Source: an uncultured Bacilli bacterium
Lineage (GTDB): Bacteria; Bacillota_I; Bacilli_A; RF39; UBA660
Assembly (NCBI GenBank): GCA_947625715.1
Contig: CANQPR010000006.1
Coordinates: 1 to 26,400, forward strand
Reading direction: 5' to 3'
Length of the DNA stretch: 26,400 nucleotides
Shown: positions 15,088 through 23,507 of the stretch, one piece after another
Numbering within the stretch: the first letter of the stretch is position 1
How the letters are laid out: every line of letters begins with the position of its first letter
Position numbers and translations under genes: made by a program
The notes under the pieces: model-generated
Database searches by the model: none
The model's input: the letters and a program-made list of their open reading frames with translations, nothing else
Told to the model about the DNA's origin: nothing

Positions 15088-17124
15088 ATGAATAAACAAT
15101 TAATTAAAAGATTAAAAAGAATAGGGTTACTACTAGTATTAGTCTTAAATATTTCTAATGCTAAAGCCATCACAATGAATATGATTGAAAATACTTATAC
15201 AGATTATAAATTTTCTTTAAATAACAAAGAGTATGACCTTGTATTATATGAAAACAAAAGTGACCATACACCTCTTTTTAAATTAGAACCTAGTAAAAAA
15301 CAAAATTCATATGATGGATATATGACTCAAGAAGAATATGGTGTTTGTAATGATGATATAATTCATAATGCCATATATTTAACAACTAAAGGGAATGTTG
15401 TAAAAGAAGAAAATTTTTTAAGAAGAGTGGCTGTGCAATATTATATATATGAAAGATTTGCTCAAATAAATTCTTTAAAATTTACAATATTAACTCATGA
15501 AGAAGAAATAAAAAAATTACAAGAAGAAATAATAAAAGAAAGTAGTGCTTTATTACAAACTGATACACTAAATTATAATTTAACGACTGATACTTGGCAA
15601 ACAATTGATTTAGGATTATATCAAACAAGTGATTATAACTTTTTAGATATAGAAACAGATAATATAAAAACCAATCAATTAGATGTCAAAAGTAGGGAAG
15701 CAAAAAAGTATATTTTTGAACCAACAGTTAAAGAAAAGAAGAAAAAAACAACTTACTATATAGGAACTTCTCAACCAACATACTTATATGTCAGTGAACC
15801 AAAAATTAAAAATCCTACTCTTATTTTTGAAACTAAAGAAAAAAACTATAATATTAAAATTGTTAACCAAAATGGAATAACTATTAAAAGTAAAACGACG
15901 GGTATTAAAAATGAAAATATCAAAATAGATTATGATTTAGCTAAAGGATATAGTTTAAAACAAATAAACGTTACAAGTGCAAGTAATAAGAAAATTATAG
16001 TTAAAGACAACTCTTTTATCATGCCTAATGAAGATGTAGTAATAACGGCTATTATAAATAAAAATACTTATAATATAAATACGCAATTAGAGTCATTCGT
16101 TAAATTAAATATTAAAAAACAAGCCCTGTATTTAGAAACTGTTAGTTTTGATATATCTCTTCCTAGTAACTTAGTTTTAGATAAAGTCACCGTTTTAGCA
16201 GATAATAAAGAAATAGAGGTAAAAAATAATTCCTTTATCATGCCTAGTAGTGACATTTTAATTATTGTAAAAACAAAACCGAAACTTAAGAATATTACCA
16301 TCATCGAAAATGACTTAGTAAAATTAAACAATCTTAAAAGTGCTACTGTAAATGAATTAGTAGTGCTTAACCCCATTGTCCAAGATGGATATTTATTAGA
16401 TGAAATTATTGTTTTAAATAGTAAAAACGAAAAAATACCTCTAAAAGATAATACCTTTATCATGCCAGATGATGATGTCACTATAAGTATTACTACTAAA
16501 ATTGATAAAAAAATTACTATTCAAAAAACTACAGGCATCAGTGTTACCTATGATACTTTATATGATGAATTATTTTCTAAAGACTACATTATTTTGAATG
16601 CTAAGTTAGATGAAGATTATGAATTTATCGCATATCTTACTATAACAAAAAGTGGCCAATTAAAATATGTTTACGATAATGTTATTGAAAGGCCAAACGA
16701 AAGTATCACGATTATTCCGATTGTCAAAAAAGATGCTTTTAACGTTTATTTAGTAGATAAAAATTTTCATACTATAGCCACTTTAGAACATTGTAAATAT
16801 GGCAAGATAATAAAAATCCCACACTATAATGATTATGAAAGATTTGTTTTCCCTTTAGAAATCCAAATTATTAATGATTCATTCGTCATGCCAAATAATG
16901 ATTTATATATCTATGGTTATGAAAACTCTGATGACGAAAGTCTTCCATCGGAAAAAATTAATAAATACACTTTTCTAGTAAAAGAGAAAAAGGAAGAAGA
17001 GGTACAGCCAGAACCAATTGTCTTTGAAAATATTCCTAATACTTTAAAAAACAAATGGCCTTTTTTAGAAATAATTATTTGTATAAATGGCATTTATTAT
17101 GTTAAAAAGAAATTTAGTTTTTAA
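15088..17124 (+). CDS. Secreted repeat protein with atypical sortase signal
   Basis: A 678-residue exported protein. The signal peptide is basic-hydrophobic, ending NISNAKA before ITMN, a good signal-peptidase I site. The N-terminal domain (to about 230) holds its only early cysteine, in EEYGVCNDD. Then come four related units, each ending in a F-[IV]-M-P-x-x-D motif near residues 310, 385, 458 and 600 (NSFIMPNEDVVITA, NSFIMPSSDILI, NTFIMPDDDVTI, DSFVMPNNDLYI). This motif is typical of InlB-B-like surface repeats. The C-terminus reads NIPNTLKNK, a hydrophobic stretch and KKKFSF, the layout of an LPXTG signal with IPNTL in place of LPXTG. The sortase gene starts 26 bases before its stop, so the two are probably substrate and enzyme. 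ATG 15088 follows AAGGAG; a TTG at 15070 is in frame but lies in the hairpin. Confidence 0.75.
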   Translation: MNKQLIKRLKRIGLLLVLVLNISNAKAITMNMIENTYTDYKFSLNNKEYDLVLYENKSDHTPLFKLEPSKKQNSYDGYMTQEEYGVCNDDIIHNAIYLTTKGNVVKEENFLRRVAVQYYIYERFAQINSLKFTILTHEEEIKKLQEEIIKESSALLQTDTLNYNLTTDTWQTIDLGLYQTSDYNFLDIETDNIKTNQLDVKSREAKKYIFEPTVKEKKKKTTYYIGTSQPTYLYVSEPKIKNPTLIFETKEKNYNIKIVNQNGITIKSKTTGIKNENIKIDYDLAKGYSLKQINVTSASNKKIIVKDNSFIMPNEDVVITAIINKNTYNINTQLESFVKLNIKKQALYLETVSFDISLPSNLVLDKVTVLADNKEIEVKNNSFIMPSSDILIIVKTKPKLKNITIIENDLVKLNNLKSATVNELVVLNPIVQDGYLLDEIIVLNSKNEKIPLKDNTFIMPDDDVTISITTKIDKKITIQKTTGISVTYDTLYDELFSKDYIILNAKLDEDYEFIAYLTITKSGQLKYVYDNVIERPNESITIIPIVKKDAFNVYLVDKNFHTIATLEHCKYGKIIKIPHYNDYERFVFPLEIQIINDSFVMPNNDLYIYGYENSDDESLPSEKINKYTFLVKEKKEEEVQPEPIVFENIPNTLKNKWPFLEIIICINGIYYVKKKFSF

Positions 17125-17608
17125 AATTTTTCTTTTTCTCATTCTTATATATAAATTAGGGGGAATAGGAAAACCAACTAATGAAGAAGTAATAAATAAA
17201 ACGCTTACTAATCAATATCAAAATACCAAAGAAAATTATACCCTAATAATTCCTAAAATAAATATTTTTGCCCCGTTTTATAAAGATAATGAAAAATTAA
17301 ATAGTGTTGATTATGGGTTAATGTATATAAAACCTCAAAATGATAATCGAGGATTTATGTTAGCCAGTCATTCTGGAAGTGCTGATATCTCTCTTTTTAA
17401 AAGATTAGAAGAATTACAAATAAATGATGAAGTTTATATTAAAACCAATAATCAAATTGCAACTTATAAAATTACTTCTAAAAATTATAAAGAAAAAGAT
17501 GGTACTTTAAAAATAGATTTTCCAAATAACAAATATTTAGTCTTAATTACTTGTAGTAAAATAAAACTAAATCAACAAGTATATTATCTTGCAATTTTTG
17601 TAAAATAG
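17099..17608 (+). CDS. Small sortase lacking the usual arginine
   Basis: A 169-residue sortase-family transpeptidase. After an N-terminal membrane helix (about 5-18) the core has TLIIPKINIFAPFY, GFMLASHSG with catalytic His91, and YLVLITCSK with catalytic Cys152. The third catalytic residue, an Arg expected about 8-13 residues after Cys, is absent: the tail is KIKLNQQVYYLAIFVK, with no Arg at all. The enzyme may be inactive, or Gln or Lys may substitute. ATG 17099 is used; ATG 17087 is in frame and adds only four residues. It overlaps the repeat protein's end, marking that as its likely dedicated substrate. The subclass is not assignable, though the small size and short tail are nearest classes D/E. 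Confidence 0.78.
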   Translation: MLKRNLVFKIFLFLILIYKLGGIGKPTNEEVINKTLTNQYQNTKENYTLIIPKINIFAPFYKDNEKLNSVDYGLMYIKPQNDNRGFMLASHSGSADISLFKRLEELQINDEVYIKTNNQIATYKITSKNYKEKDGTLKIDFPNNKYLVLITCSKIKLNQQVYYLAIFVK

Positions 17609-17628
17609 TGGTATTTTATGTAAAGTAA

Positions 17629-17657
17629 TTGTTAAAATGTACAAAAAAATGTATATT
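17629..17657 (+). promoter_or_regulatory. Promoter for dnaG-rpoD-trmK
   Basis: TTGTTA (17629-17634), a 17-bp spacer and TATATT (17652-17657). The leader to dnaG would be about 70 bases and contains the palindrome TTTTTTTAATTAAAAAAA around 17664-17682. A consensus TTGACA at 17658-17663 lacks a convincing -10. Confidence 0.45.
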
Positions 17658-17733
17658 TTGACAATTTTTTTAATTAAAAAAAAGGATTTTGTCATTTTTA
17701 AGGAAATAAATATATATAGGAGGCAAAGGATTA

Positions 17734-19497
17734 ATGGCAAACATATCACAAGAAAGAATTCAAGAAATTCGACAAAATGCTGATATTGTCGAAATAATAA
17801 GTAGCTATATTCCTTTAATACCTAAAGGGAAAAATTTTTTCGGTGTTTGTCCTTTTCATGAAGACCATTCTCCCTCCATGAGTGTCAGTAGGGAAAAGCA
17901 ACTTTATAAATGCTTTTCATGTGGAGCAGGAGGTAATGTATTTCAATTTGTCAAAGAATATGAAAATATCGATTTTTTAAAAGCCGTTAGTATTGTTGCT
18001 AATAAAATTGGTATGGATTTTAGTTATCAAAAAAATAATTCTTATATAAATAAATATCAAGATGAATATGAAATAATGCAATTAGCATCTTTATTTTATA
18101 ATAATAATATTATGTCTAGCTATGGAATTAAAGCTAAAGAATATTTACAAAAACGTAATATAACTGATGAAATAATTAAAACATTTAATATAGGATTATC
18201 CCTAAACGATAACTCTTTAACAACATTTTTGCAAAAGAAAAAGAAAAATATAAATACTATCAAAGACCTTGGTCTTGTTAAAGAAAATAATTTTGAAACC
18301 TATGATTTATTTCATAATCGAATAATGTTTCCTATTGAAAATATTGAAGGACAAGTTGTTGGTTTTACAGGCCGAGTATATTTAGATAATGATACACCTA
18401 AATATTTAAATACCAAAGAAACTAAACTTTTTAAAAAAGGCAAAATCCTTTATAATTACCATCGCGCTAAAGAATATGTTCATCAAAAAAAAGCTTTAAT
18501 TATTGTTGAAGGTAACATGGATGCAATAAGAATGAGTGCAAGTGGTTTTCAAAATACAGTAGCTTTAATGGGAACAAGCTTAACAAACGATCAAATAGAA
18601 CTAATAAAAAAACTAAGAGTTAAAATAATATTAATGCTCGATAACGATCAAGCAGGAAAAATAAACACTTATCAAAATGGCTTATTACTAGAAAAAAACA
18701 ATATTTTACTTGAAGTTGTAAGATTAACCAATGCCAAAGACCCCGATGAATTTATCAAAACCTATGGTAAAGAAGCCATGCAAGATGAAATTACCCATAG
18801 CATATCCTTCTTAGAATTCAAATTAAATTATTTAAAAGATAATAAAAATTTAAATGATGCTAAAGACTTAGCTAGTTATATTAAAGAAGTTATAAAATCA
18901 TTAAATAACAATGATAACTTAACTAAAGAAATAACAATCAAAAAACTAGCTAAAGAATATGATTTATCCTATGACTTACTAAAAGAACAACTAGATAGTG
19001 AAATAAAACCAACCATCGTTAAAAAAAATATAAAAAATGAATCACCACCCAAAAAAAGTCGTTACTTAATGTGTGCCCAAAGAATTCTTTATGGAATGAT
19101 GAGTGATTTAAAAATTATTAAAATGTATCAAAAAGAACTTAATTATTTTTTAGAAAAACAACATCGTCAAGTGGCTAATGAAATAATAGACTACTATGAA
19201 AAAAATAAAACCATATCTTTAGTTGATTTCTTAAGCTATGCTGAATTATCACCCATAAAAGATGATATTTTACAAATCACTAATAGTATAAAAGATGAAA
19301 ATATAACCGAAAATAATATAGAAGAATCAATATTAATGATGAAAGAAATTATGATTGAAAAAGAAATAAAAGATTTAAAAAAACAATTAAAAGAATCATT
19401 AGATATAAATGCCAAAATAAAAATCGGTTTAAAAATGACAGAATTATGTCGGCAAAAAAATGAATTAAAAAAAGAAAGAAGTGTGAATAATGACTAA
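17734..19497 (+). CDS. dnaG: DNA primase
   Basis: A 587-residue bacterial primase that makes RNA primers at the replication fork. The N-terminal zinc-binding domain reads CPFHEDHSPSMSVS ... YKCFSCGAGGNVFQF (about residues 39-70, CHC2 type). The catalytic core includes GFTGR and PKYLNTKETKLFKKG, then TOPRIM motifs ALIIVEGNMDAIRM (about 254-267) and LMLDNDQAG (about 300). The C-terminal 150 residues form the helicase-binding domain. AGGAGG (17718-17723) precedes the ATG. Its end overlaps rpoD by 8 bases, the old macromolecular-synthesis arrangement of dnaG-rpoD kept in Bacilli. Confidence 0.97.
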   Translation: MANISQERIQEIRQNADIVEIISSYIPLIPKGKNFFGVCPFHEDHSPSMSVSREKQLYKCFSCGAGGNVFQFVKEYENIDFLKAVSIVANKIGMDFSYQKNNSYINKYQDEYEIMQLASLFYNNNIMSSYGIKAKEYLQKRNITDEIIKTFNIGLSLNDNSLTTFLQKKKKNINTIKDLGLVKENNFETYDLFHNRIMFPIENIEGQVVGFTGRVYLDNDTPKYLNTKETKLFKKGKILYNYHRAKEYVHQKKALIIVEGNMDAIRMSASGFQNTVALMGTSLTNDQIELIKKLRVKIILMLDNDQAGKINTYQNGLLLEKNNILLEVVRLTNAKDPDEFIKTYGKEAMQDEITHSISFLEFKLNYLKDNKNLNDAKDLASYIKEVIKSLNNNDNLTKEITIKKLAKEYDLSYDLLKEQLDSEIKPTIVKKNIKNESPPKKSRYLMCAQRILYGMMSDLKIIKMYQKELNYFLEKQHRQVANEIIDYYEKNKTISLVDFLSYAELSPIKDDILQITNSIKDENITENNIEESILMMKEIMIEKEIKDLKKQLKESLDINAKIKIGLKMTELCRQKNELKKERSVNND

Positions 19498-20764
19498 ATT
19501 TGAAATGAAGAAAAGGGAGTTAATTGAAAAAGGAAAAAAAGATGGATACTTACTTATTAGAGAAGTAGCAGAAATGCTAAGAGAATGTAAAGTAAATGAA
19601 GAAAATTCTCTTAAATTTCATGATGAAATAAAAGAAAATAAAATTGAATTAGTAGAAGTTGCGCCTAAAAAGACTGTAAAAAATGTTAGTGAAATAAAAT
19701 CTTTTGAAGACCGGAAAAATGAATTAATTGCCTTAGGAAAAAAAGAAGGTAAAATTACTTATGAACAATTAGCTAGTTCATTGAAAGGCTTAGATGTTGA
19801 TAATGATTCCCTAGACATTTTATATAATGAGTTAGTTTCCAACCATATTGAAATCGTTGGTGAAGAAGATGAAGAAGGAAGCGACGAAGTAAATTCTCTA
19901 ATATTAAGTGATACGGAAATAACTAAAGACATGAACATTAACGACCCAGTGCGTATGTATTTAAAAGAAATAGGGCGAATTCCTCTTTTAAATGCTGAAG
20001 AAGAAATGGAGTTATCAATTAGAGTTGCCAAAGGAGAAGAAGAAGCCAAAAATCGTTTAGCTGAATCAAATCTTCGTTTAGTTGTATCAATAGCTAAAAG
20101 ATATGTTGGAAGAGGATTACTATTCTTAGATTTAATTCAAGAAGGTAATATTGGCCTTATGAAAGCTGTAGATAAATTTGATTACGACAAAGGTTACAAA
20201 TTTTCCACATATGCCACATGGTGGATTCGTCAAGCCATTACTAGAGCCCTAGCTGATCAAGCAAGAACCATAAGAGTTCCTGTTCATATGGTTGAAACTA
20301 TTAATAAAATGGCAAGAATTCAAAGACAATTAACCCTAGAATTAAATCGTGAACCAAGCGAAGAAGAAATTGCCAAAAAAATGGGTATATCAGTTGAAAA
20401 AGTAAGAGATGTCATCAAAATAAGTCAAGATCCAGTATCTCTTGAAACCCCAATTGGTGAAGAGGATGATTCTCATTTAGGCGATTTTGTCAAAGACCCT
20501 AATAGTATGACTCCTGAAGAATACGCTACAAATGCCATCTTAAAAGAAGAAATAAGAGAAGTTTTAAGTACCTTACAAGAAAGAGAACAAGAAGTATTAG
20601 AACTTCGCTTTGGATTAATAGATGGAACAAGTCACACACTAGAAGAAGTTGGCAAAAAATTTAATGTTACAAGAGAAAGAATTAGACAAATAGAAGCCAA
20701 AGCCTTAAGGAAATTAAGACATCCATCCCGTGCAAAAAAATTAAAGGACTTTTTAAACGATTAA
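19490..20764 (+). CDS. rpoD: Housekeeping sigma factor with duplicated region 1.1
   Basis: A 424-residue primary sigma factor (SigA). Region 1.2 begins at DPVRMYLKEIGRIPLL (about 150). Regions 2.1-2.4 include NLRLVVSIAKRYVGRGL, FLDLIQEGNIGLMKAVDKFD and FSTYATWWIRQAITRA. Region 3 follows RTIRVPVHM. Region 4.2 has TLEEVGKKFNVTRERIRQIE (about 384). The N-terminus holds two copies of a region 1.1-like domain: residues 1-57 (EMKKRELIEKGKKDGYLLIREVAEML) and 68-124 (EDRKNELIALGKKEGKITYEQLASSL). The second is closer to B. subtilis SigA. This explains a length above the usual 370 or so. It overlaps dnaG by 8 bases and trmK by 1 base. Confidence 0.97.
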   Translation: MTKFEMKKRELIEKGKKDGYLLIREVAEMLRECKVNEENSLKFHDEIKENKIELVEVAPKKTVKNVSEIKSFEDRKNELIALGKKEGKITYEQLASSLKGLDVDNDSLDILYNELVSNHIEIVGEEDEEGSDEVNSLILSDTEITKDMNINDPVRMYLKEIGRIPLLNAEEEMELSIRVAKGEEEAKNRLAESNLRLVVSIAKRYVGRGLLFLDLIQEGNIGLMKAVDKFDYDKGYKFSTYATWWIRQAITRALADQARTIRVPVHMVETINKMARIQRQLTLELNREPSEEEIAKKMGISVEKVRDVIKISQDPVSLETPIGEEDDSHLGDFVKDPNSMTPEEYATNAILKEEIREVLSTLQEREQEVLELRFGLIDGTSHTLEEVGKKFNVTRERIRQIEAKALRKLRHPSRAKKLKDFLND

Positions 20765-21429
20765 TGAATAGCCTAAGAATCGAAACTATTCTTTCTTTAA
20801 TTGAAGCATCAGACAAAGTAATTGATATTGGTACTGACCATGCTTATTTACCAATAAAATTAATTTTAAATGGTCAAGAAAAAGTTTTAGCCACAGATAT
20901 TCATCCTAAAGTCCTTAATAAAGCTAAAGAAAATATTCAAAAATATCATTTAGAAAATAATATTATTCTCAAACAAGCTGATGGCTTAAATAACATTGAT
21001 ACTTTTGATTACAATACTTTAGTTATTGCTGGCATGGGATATACAACAATAAAAAATATTTTAAGCAACCAAGAAAAACTAAAACCTATAAAAAAAATAA
21101 TTATTCAAACCAATAATGATTATTATCAAATGCGCACCTACATGAATCAAAATAATTGGTGTTTAATAAAAGAAATAGTTATTAAAGAAAAAAAGCAAAA
21201 TTATCATCTAATGGTTTATGAAAAAAAAGCTCAAAAATTAAGTAATGATGAATTATACTATGGTCTTTATTCAAAAGAAAACTTATGGTACTATGAAGAA
21301 GAAATAGACCATCAAAAACAATTATTAAAAAAAATTCCATCTAATGAAAAAGAAAAAATAAAGGAAATTCAAAATAAAATAAACATATTAAATAAGTATT
21401 TATCTAAAGAAAAAATACTGGCTGATTAG
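20764..21429 (+). CDS. trmK: tRNA (adenine(22)-N1)-methyltransferase
   Basis: A 221-residue class I SAM methyltransferase of the TrmK/YqfN family, which modifies A22 in the D loop of tRNA. SAM motif I is VIDIGTDHAYLPIKL (about residues 19-33), followed by VLATDIHPKVLNKAKENI and the family-typical VIAGMGYTTIKNIL and IIIQTNNDYYQMRTYM. The C-terminal 60 residues are a helical coiled region, as in TrmK. It is coupled to rpoD through TAATG, sharing one base. An intrinsic terminator stands at its 3' end. The rpoD-trmK neighbourhood matches B. subtilis. Confidence 0.93.
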   Translation: MNSLRIETILSLIEASDKVIDIGTDHAYLPIKLILNGQEKVLATDIHPKVLNKAKENIQKYHLENNIILKQADGLNNIDTFDYNTLVIAGMGYTTIKNILSNQEKLKPIKKIIIQTNNDYYQMRTYMNQNNWCLIKEIVIKEKKQNYHLMVYEKKAQKLSNDELYYGLYSKENLWYYEEEIDHQKQLLKKIPSNEKEKIKEIQNKINILNKYLSKEKILAD

Positions 21430-21670
21430 AAGTTTTAACGACTTCTTTTTTAATTTCTGCTATGTTCTTTTTTTCAGTAGTAGTATTTACTTTTGTTACT
21501 GTTTTAGGTTTTTCTAGCATTGCTTTAGCAACTTGATAAGCACTTTTAGCGTTTTTAATCATCGGTTTAGCTTTAACATATAAAGGAATTACTTGATTGG
21601 CAAAAGATAAAGTTCGATTAAGATTAGAAATCAATCTTGCTACTGGTGTAATCCCAGGATTAGGAAACAT
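21404..21670 (-). CDS. YqfQ/VrrA-like small protein
   Basis: A minus-strand protein of about 88 residues. The N-terminal part, MFPNPGITPVARLISNLNRTL, is followed by an amphipathic helical stretch (FANQVIPLYVKAKPMIKNAKSAYQVAKAML). The tail is Lys/Thr-rich and ends NQPVFFL. The pattern (FP ... l..aNq..P....p.i.n..s.y...k.l) resembles VrrA/YqfQ, a Bacillus protein of unknown role encoded near trmK; the location supports this. The start at 21670 has AGGGATG about 8 bases upstream; an ATG at 21679 is in frame but has no spacing from that sequence. Its 3' end overlaps trmK by 26 bases, tail to tail. Confidence 0.65.
   Translation of the reverse strand: MFPNPGITPVARLISNLNRTLSFANQVIPLYVKAKPMIKNAKSAYQVAKAMLEKPKTVTKVNTTTEKKNIAEIKKEVVKTSNQPVFFL
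21428..21451 (+). terminator. Intrinsic terminator of dnaG-rpoD-trmK
   Basis: AGAAGT (21428-21433) pairs with ACTTCT (21441-21446) across a 7-nt loop, followed by a T run. It overlaps the trmK stop codon and lies inside the 3' coding part of the convergent YqfQ-like gene. Confidence 0.7.
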
Positions 21671-21733
21671 AGTAATCATCCCTTTTTAATAATATATGAA
21701 AAGTTATAAGAAATTGCCACAAATTATATTGAC

Positions 21734-21923
21734 GAGGCTGCTGAAAAAGTATACATTTTGTGTAAAATTAAAATTATGAAAAAATCAAATCCCAATTTTT
21801 GATTAAATATGTGCCAAAAGTGGGAGCAATTATTAAAAATCATGCTATTTTGAGCATCAAAGTGGGAATTAAAAAAATCAAATTTTTCAATTTTTAAAAT
21901 TTTTGGACTTTTTCAGCAACTTC
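21734..21923. mobile_element. 190-bp MITE-like element with 9-bp target duplication
   Basis: The ends are inverted repeats of 17 bp, GAGGCTGCTGAAAAAGT (21734-21750) and its counterpart at 21907-21923 (15 of 17 matching). They are flanked by the direct repeat TATATTGAC at 21725-21733 and 21924-21932. There is no coding capacity. The interior has a direct repeat AAGTGGGA and an ATGCT/AGCAT hairpin. The structure is that of a non-autonomous transposon moved by a transposase encoded elsewhere. The family is not assignable by eye. The target is the -35 region of surface-gene promoter C. Confidence 0.8.
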
Positions 21924-21927
21924 TATA

Positions 21928-21957
21928 TTGACACAGGGGGGGGGGTATTATTATAAA
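21928..21957 (+). promoter_or_regulatory. G-tract promoter C (putative phase-variable)
   Basis: TTGACA (21928-21933), then CA, ten G (21936-21945), TATTAT and TATAAA (21952-21957). The spacer is 18 bp, so moderate activity is predicted; losing one G would give 17. The TTGAC belongs to the target duplication of the MITE-like element directly upstream, so everything upstream of the -35 is foreign sequence. Confidence 0.75.
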
Positions 21958-21987
21958 ATAAATATCAAGAATAGAGATGATATTTAT
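21958..21987 (+). repeat. Inverted repeat overlapping start codon (copy C)
   Basis: ATAAATATC (21958-21966) and GATATTTAT (21979-21987) are perfectly complementary with a 12-nt loop, AAGAATAGAGAT. The second arm includes the first two bases of the ATG at 21986. Confidence 0.6.
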
Positions 21988-23437
21988 GAAATTAAATCAA
22001 TATAAAGAGAAAAAGAATTATAAAAAATTAATAATTGTTGCTGTGGCCATCATCTTTTTAATAGGTGGAATGATATTAGAAAAAACATTTGCCAACTTTA
22101 AAATGCAAAAAACATTTAAAGTGATGGAGGGCAATTTCATCTATGAGGGTAGTGGTGATGTAATATTCGCCTTTTATAAAGATAATCAAGAAGTTACTAG
22201 TATTCCTACATTAGAAGAAGGTTATGTTTATGAAAAAAGTGAATGTAATAATAAAGCTTCCATAGAATGGAATAGTGGAAAATGGGCTCCTTTAGTAACA
22301 AATTTAACAACGAGTAAAACTAAGTGTGATATATATTTTAAAAAAGGTAGTGGAAGTGGTTTATATAATGCTTTGGAAAATTTGATAGATAAAAAAGAAG
22401 GTCAATTAATTTATGATGGAACTGATGATAACAATTTACGTTTTATTGGAGCAGACCCAGACAATTATGTAAGTTTTAATAATGATTTTTATGAAGAAGA
22501 TGCGTATAGAGGATATGAATATAGTTATAAAACAAGTAATTATAAAGATTTTAAAACGGTAGAAGAATGTAGAGCTTCATCTTATAATGAATATTGTGAA
22601 AAAGTTCATTCAGCAGGTGACTCTATGTGGCGAATCATAGGCGTTATGAATAATATAGAAGATGAATTTGGTAATACAGGAAGTCACCTAAAAATAATAA
22701 GGGATAGTATAGGAGAATATAGTTTGGATTCTTCAAGTGAAAGTGAAAATAACGGTTATGGAGTAAACGAATGGAGTGTATCAGATATACAGAAAGTTTT
22801 AAATGAAAATTATTATAATAAAAAAGCAGGAGGTACCTGTTGTAATGGTGCTCGTAATGCAGTTGTAACATGTCCGAAATGGGAGAGTATTGGTTTAAAT
22901 GATAATTCAAGGGCTATGGTAAGTAAGGTAAAGTGGAATTTAGGAACGATACAAGCAAATAATAAAATTAATTATATGACACCAAGTTATTCATATATAA
23001 AAGAGAGAGGTGAAAACAATGGTATAATCTGTCAAAGAGATTACGGCAATTGTTCAGATACAGTAGAAAGGACAACCAATTGGCTTGGATATATTGGTTT
23101 AATCTACCCTTCAGATTATGGTTATGCAGTAGGTGGAGAACAAAGACAAACTTGTTTGAACGAGACTATGATTAATTGGATTGATAGTAATTATAATACA
23201 ATCTGTGCTTTAAATGATTGGTTGTTTGCAAATCATCCAGAAGGTACTATTACTCCTTGTCCTTATTATGGAAGTGGTTCTTATATGTTTTTGTTTTCTA
23301 ATCGTGTTGGTTATGCAGTTATGAGTAATGTCTCTGAAATAAGACCAACACTATATCTAAATTCCAATGTCAAAATAGAACCTAATGATGACCCAACATA
23401 TGGAACGATAACTAATCCATATAAATTAACAGTATAA
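21986..23437 (+). CDS. Surface protein C of G-tract family
   Basis: A 483-residue paralog of surface protein A. MKLNQYKEKKNYKK, the membrane segment (about 15-31), TFANFKMQKTFKVMEGNF and the Cys pair (SECNNK ... TKCDIYF) form the constant head. The tail is of the same type as in A: WRIIGVMNNIEDEFGN, LKIIRDSIGEYSLDSS, NEWSVSDIQKVLNENYYNKKAGG, WLGYIGLIYPSDYGYAVGG and a final RPTLYLNSNVKIEP ... NPYKLTV. It has a 45-residue Tyr-rich insertion (FYEEDAYRGYEYSYKTSNY) before WRIIG and many cysteines. ATG 21986 is used because it matches the paralogs; ATG 21977 in frame lies in the inverted-repeat loop. Probably a cell-surface antigen or adhesin; ligand unknown. Confidence 0.75.
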   Translation: MKLNQYKEKKNYKKLIIVAVAIIFLIGGMILEKTFANFKMQKTFKVMEGNFIYEGSGDVIFAFYKDNQEVTSIPTLEEGYVYEKSECNNKASIEWNSGKWAPLVTNLTTSKTKCDIYFKKGSGSGLYNALENLIDKKEGQLIYDGTDDNNLRFIGADPDNYVSFNNDFYEEDAYRGYEYSYKTSNYKDFKTVEECRASSYNEYCEKVHSAGDSMWRIIGVMNNIEDEFGNTGSHLKIIRDSIGEYSLDSSSESENNGYGVNEWSVSDIQKVLNENYYNKKAGGTCCNGARNAVVTCPKWESIGLNDNSRAMVSKVKWNLGTIQANNKINYMTPSYSYIKERGENNGIICQRDYGNCSDTVERTTNWLGYIGLIYPSDYGYAVGGEQRQTCLNETMINWIDSNYNTICALNDWLFANHPEGTITPCPYYGSGSYMFLFSNRVGYAVMSNVSEIRPTLYLNSNVKIEPNDDPTYGTITNPYKLTV

Positions 23438-23448
23438 AAAATAATTAA

Positions 23449-23477
23449 TTGTCTTCCTATTTTAATAATGCTATAAT
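23449..23477 (+). promoter_or_regulatory. Promoter for pilus platform/peptidase genes
   Basis: TTGTCT (23449-23454), a 17-bp spacer and consensus TATAAT (23472-23477). The predicted start near 23484 leads to AAGGAGG and the ATG at 23508. There is no G tract, so the pilus genes are not controlled like the neighbouring surface genes. Confidence 0.65.
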
Positions 23478-23507
23478 ATTGATAAGAGTAAGGAGGATGG
23501 AGAATTT

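Noticed and set aside
15340..15470. Thioester adhesin domain in the secreted repeat protein (Cys in YGVCNDD, later VAVQYYIYE)
   Set aside because: The spacing and surrounding residues do not match the Cys-Gln thioester motifs well enough to claim.
16068..16481. 137-codon minus-strand reading frame
   Set aside because: It lies wholly inside the repeat-protein gene and lacks a ribosome-binding site or any family resemblance.
17658..17690. Consensus TTGACA as dnaG promoter
   Set aside because: No acceptable -10 at 16-18 bp; the region is a T/A palindrome. TTGTTA-17-TATATT just upstream is better.
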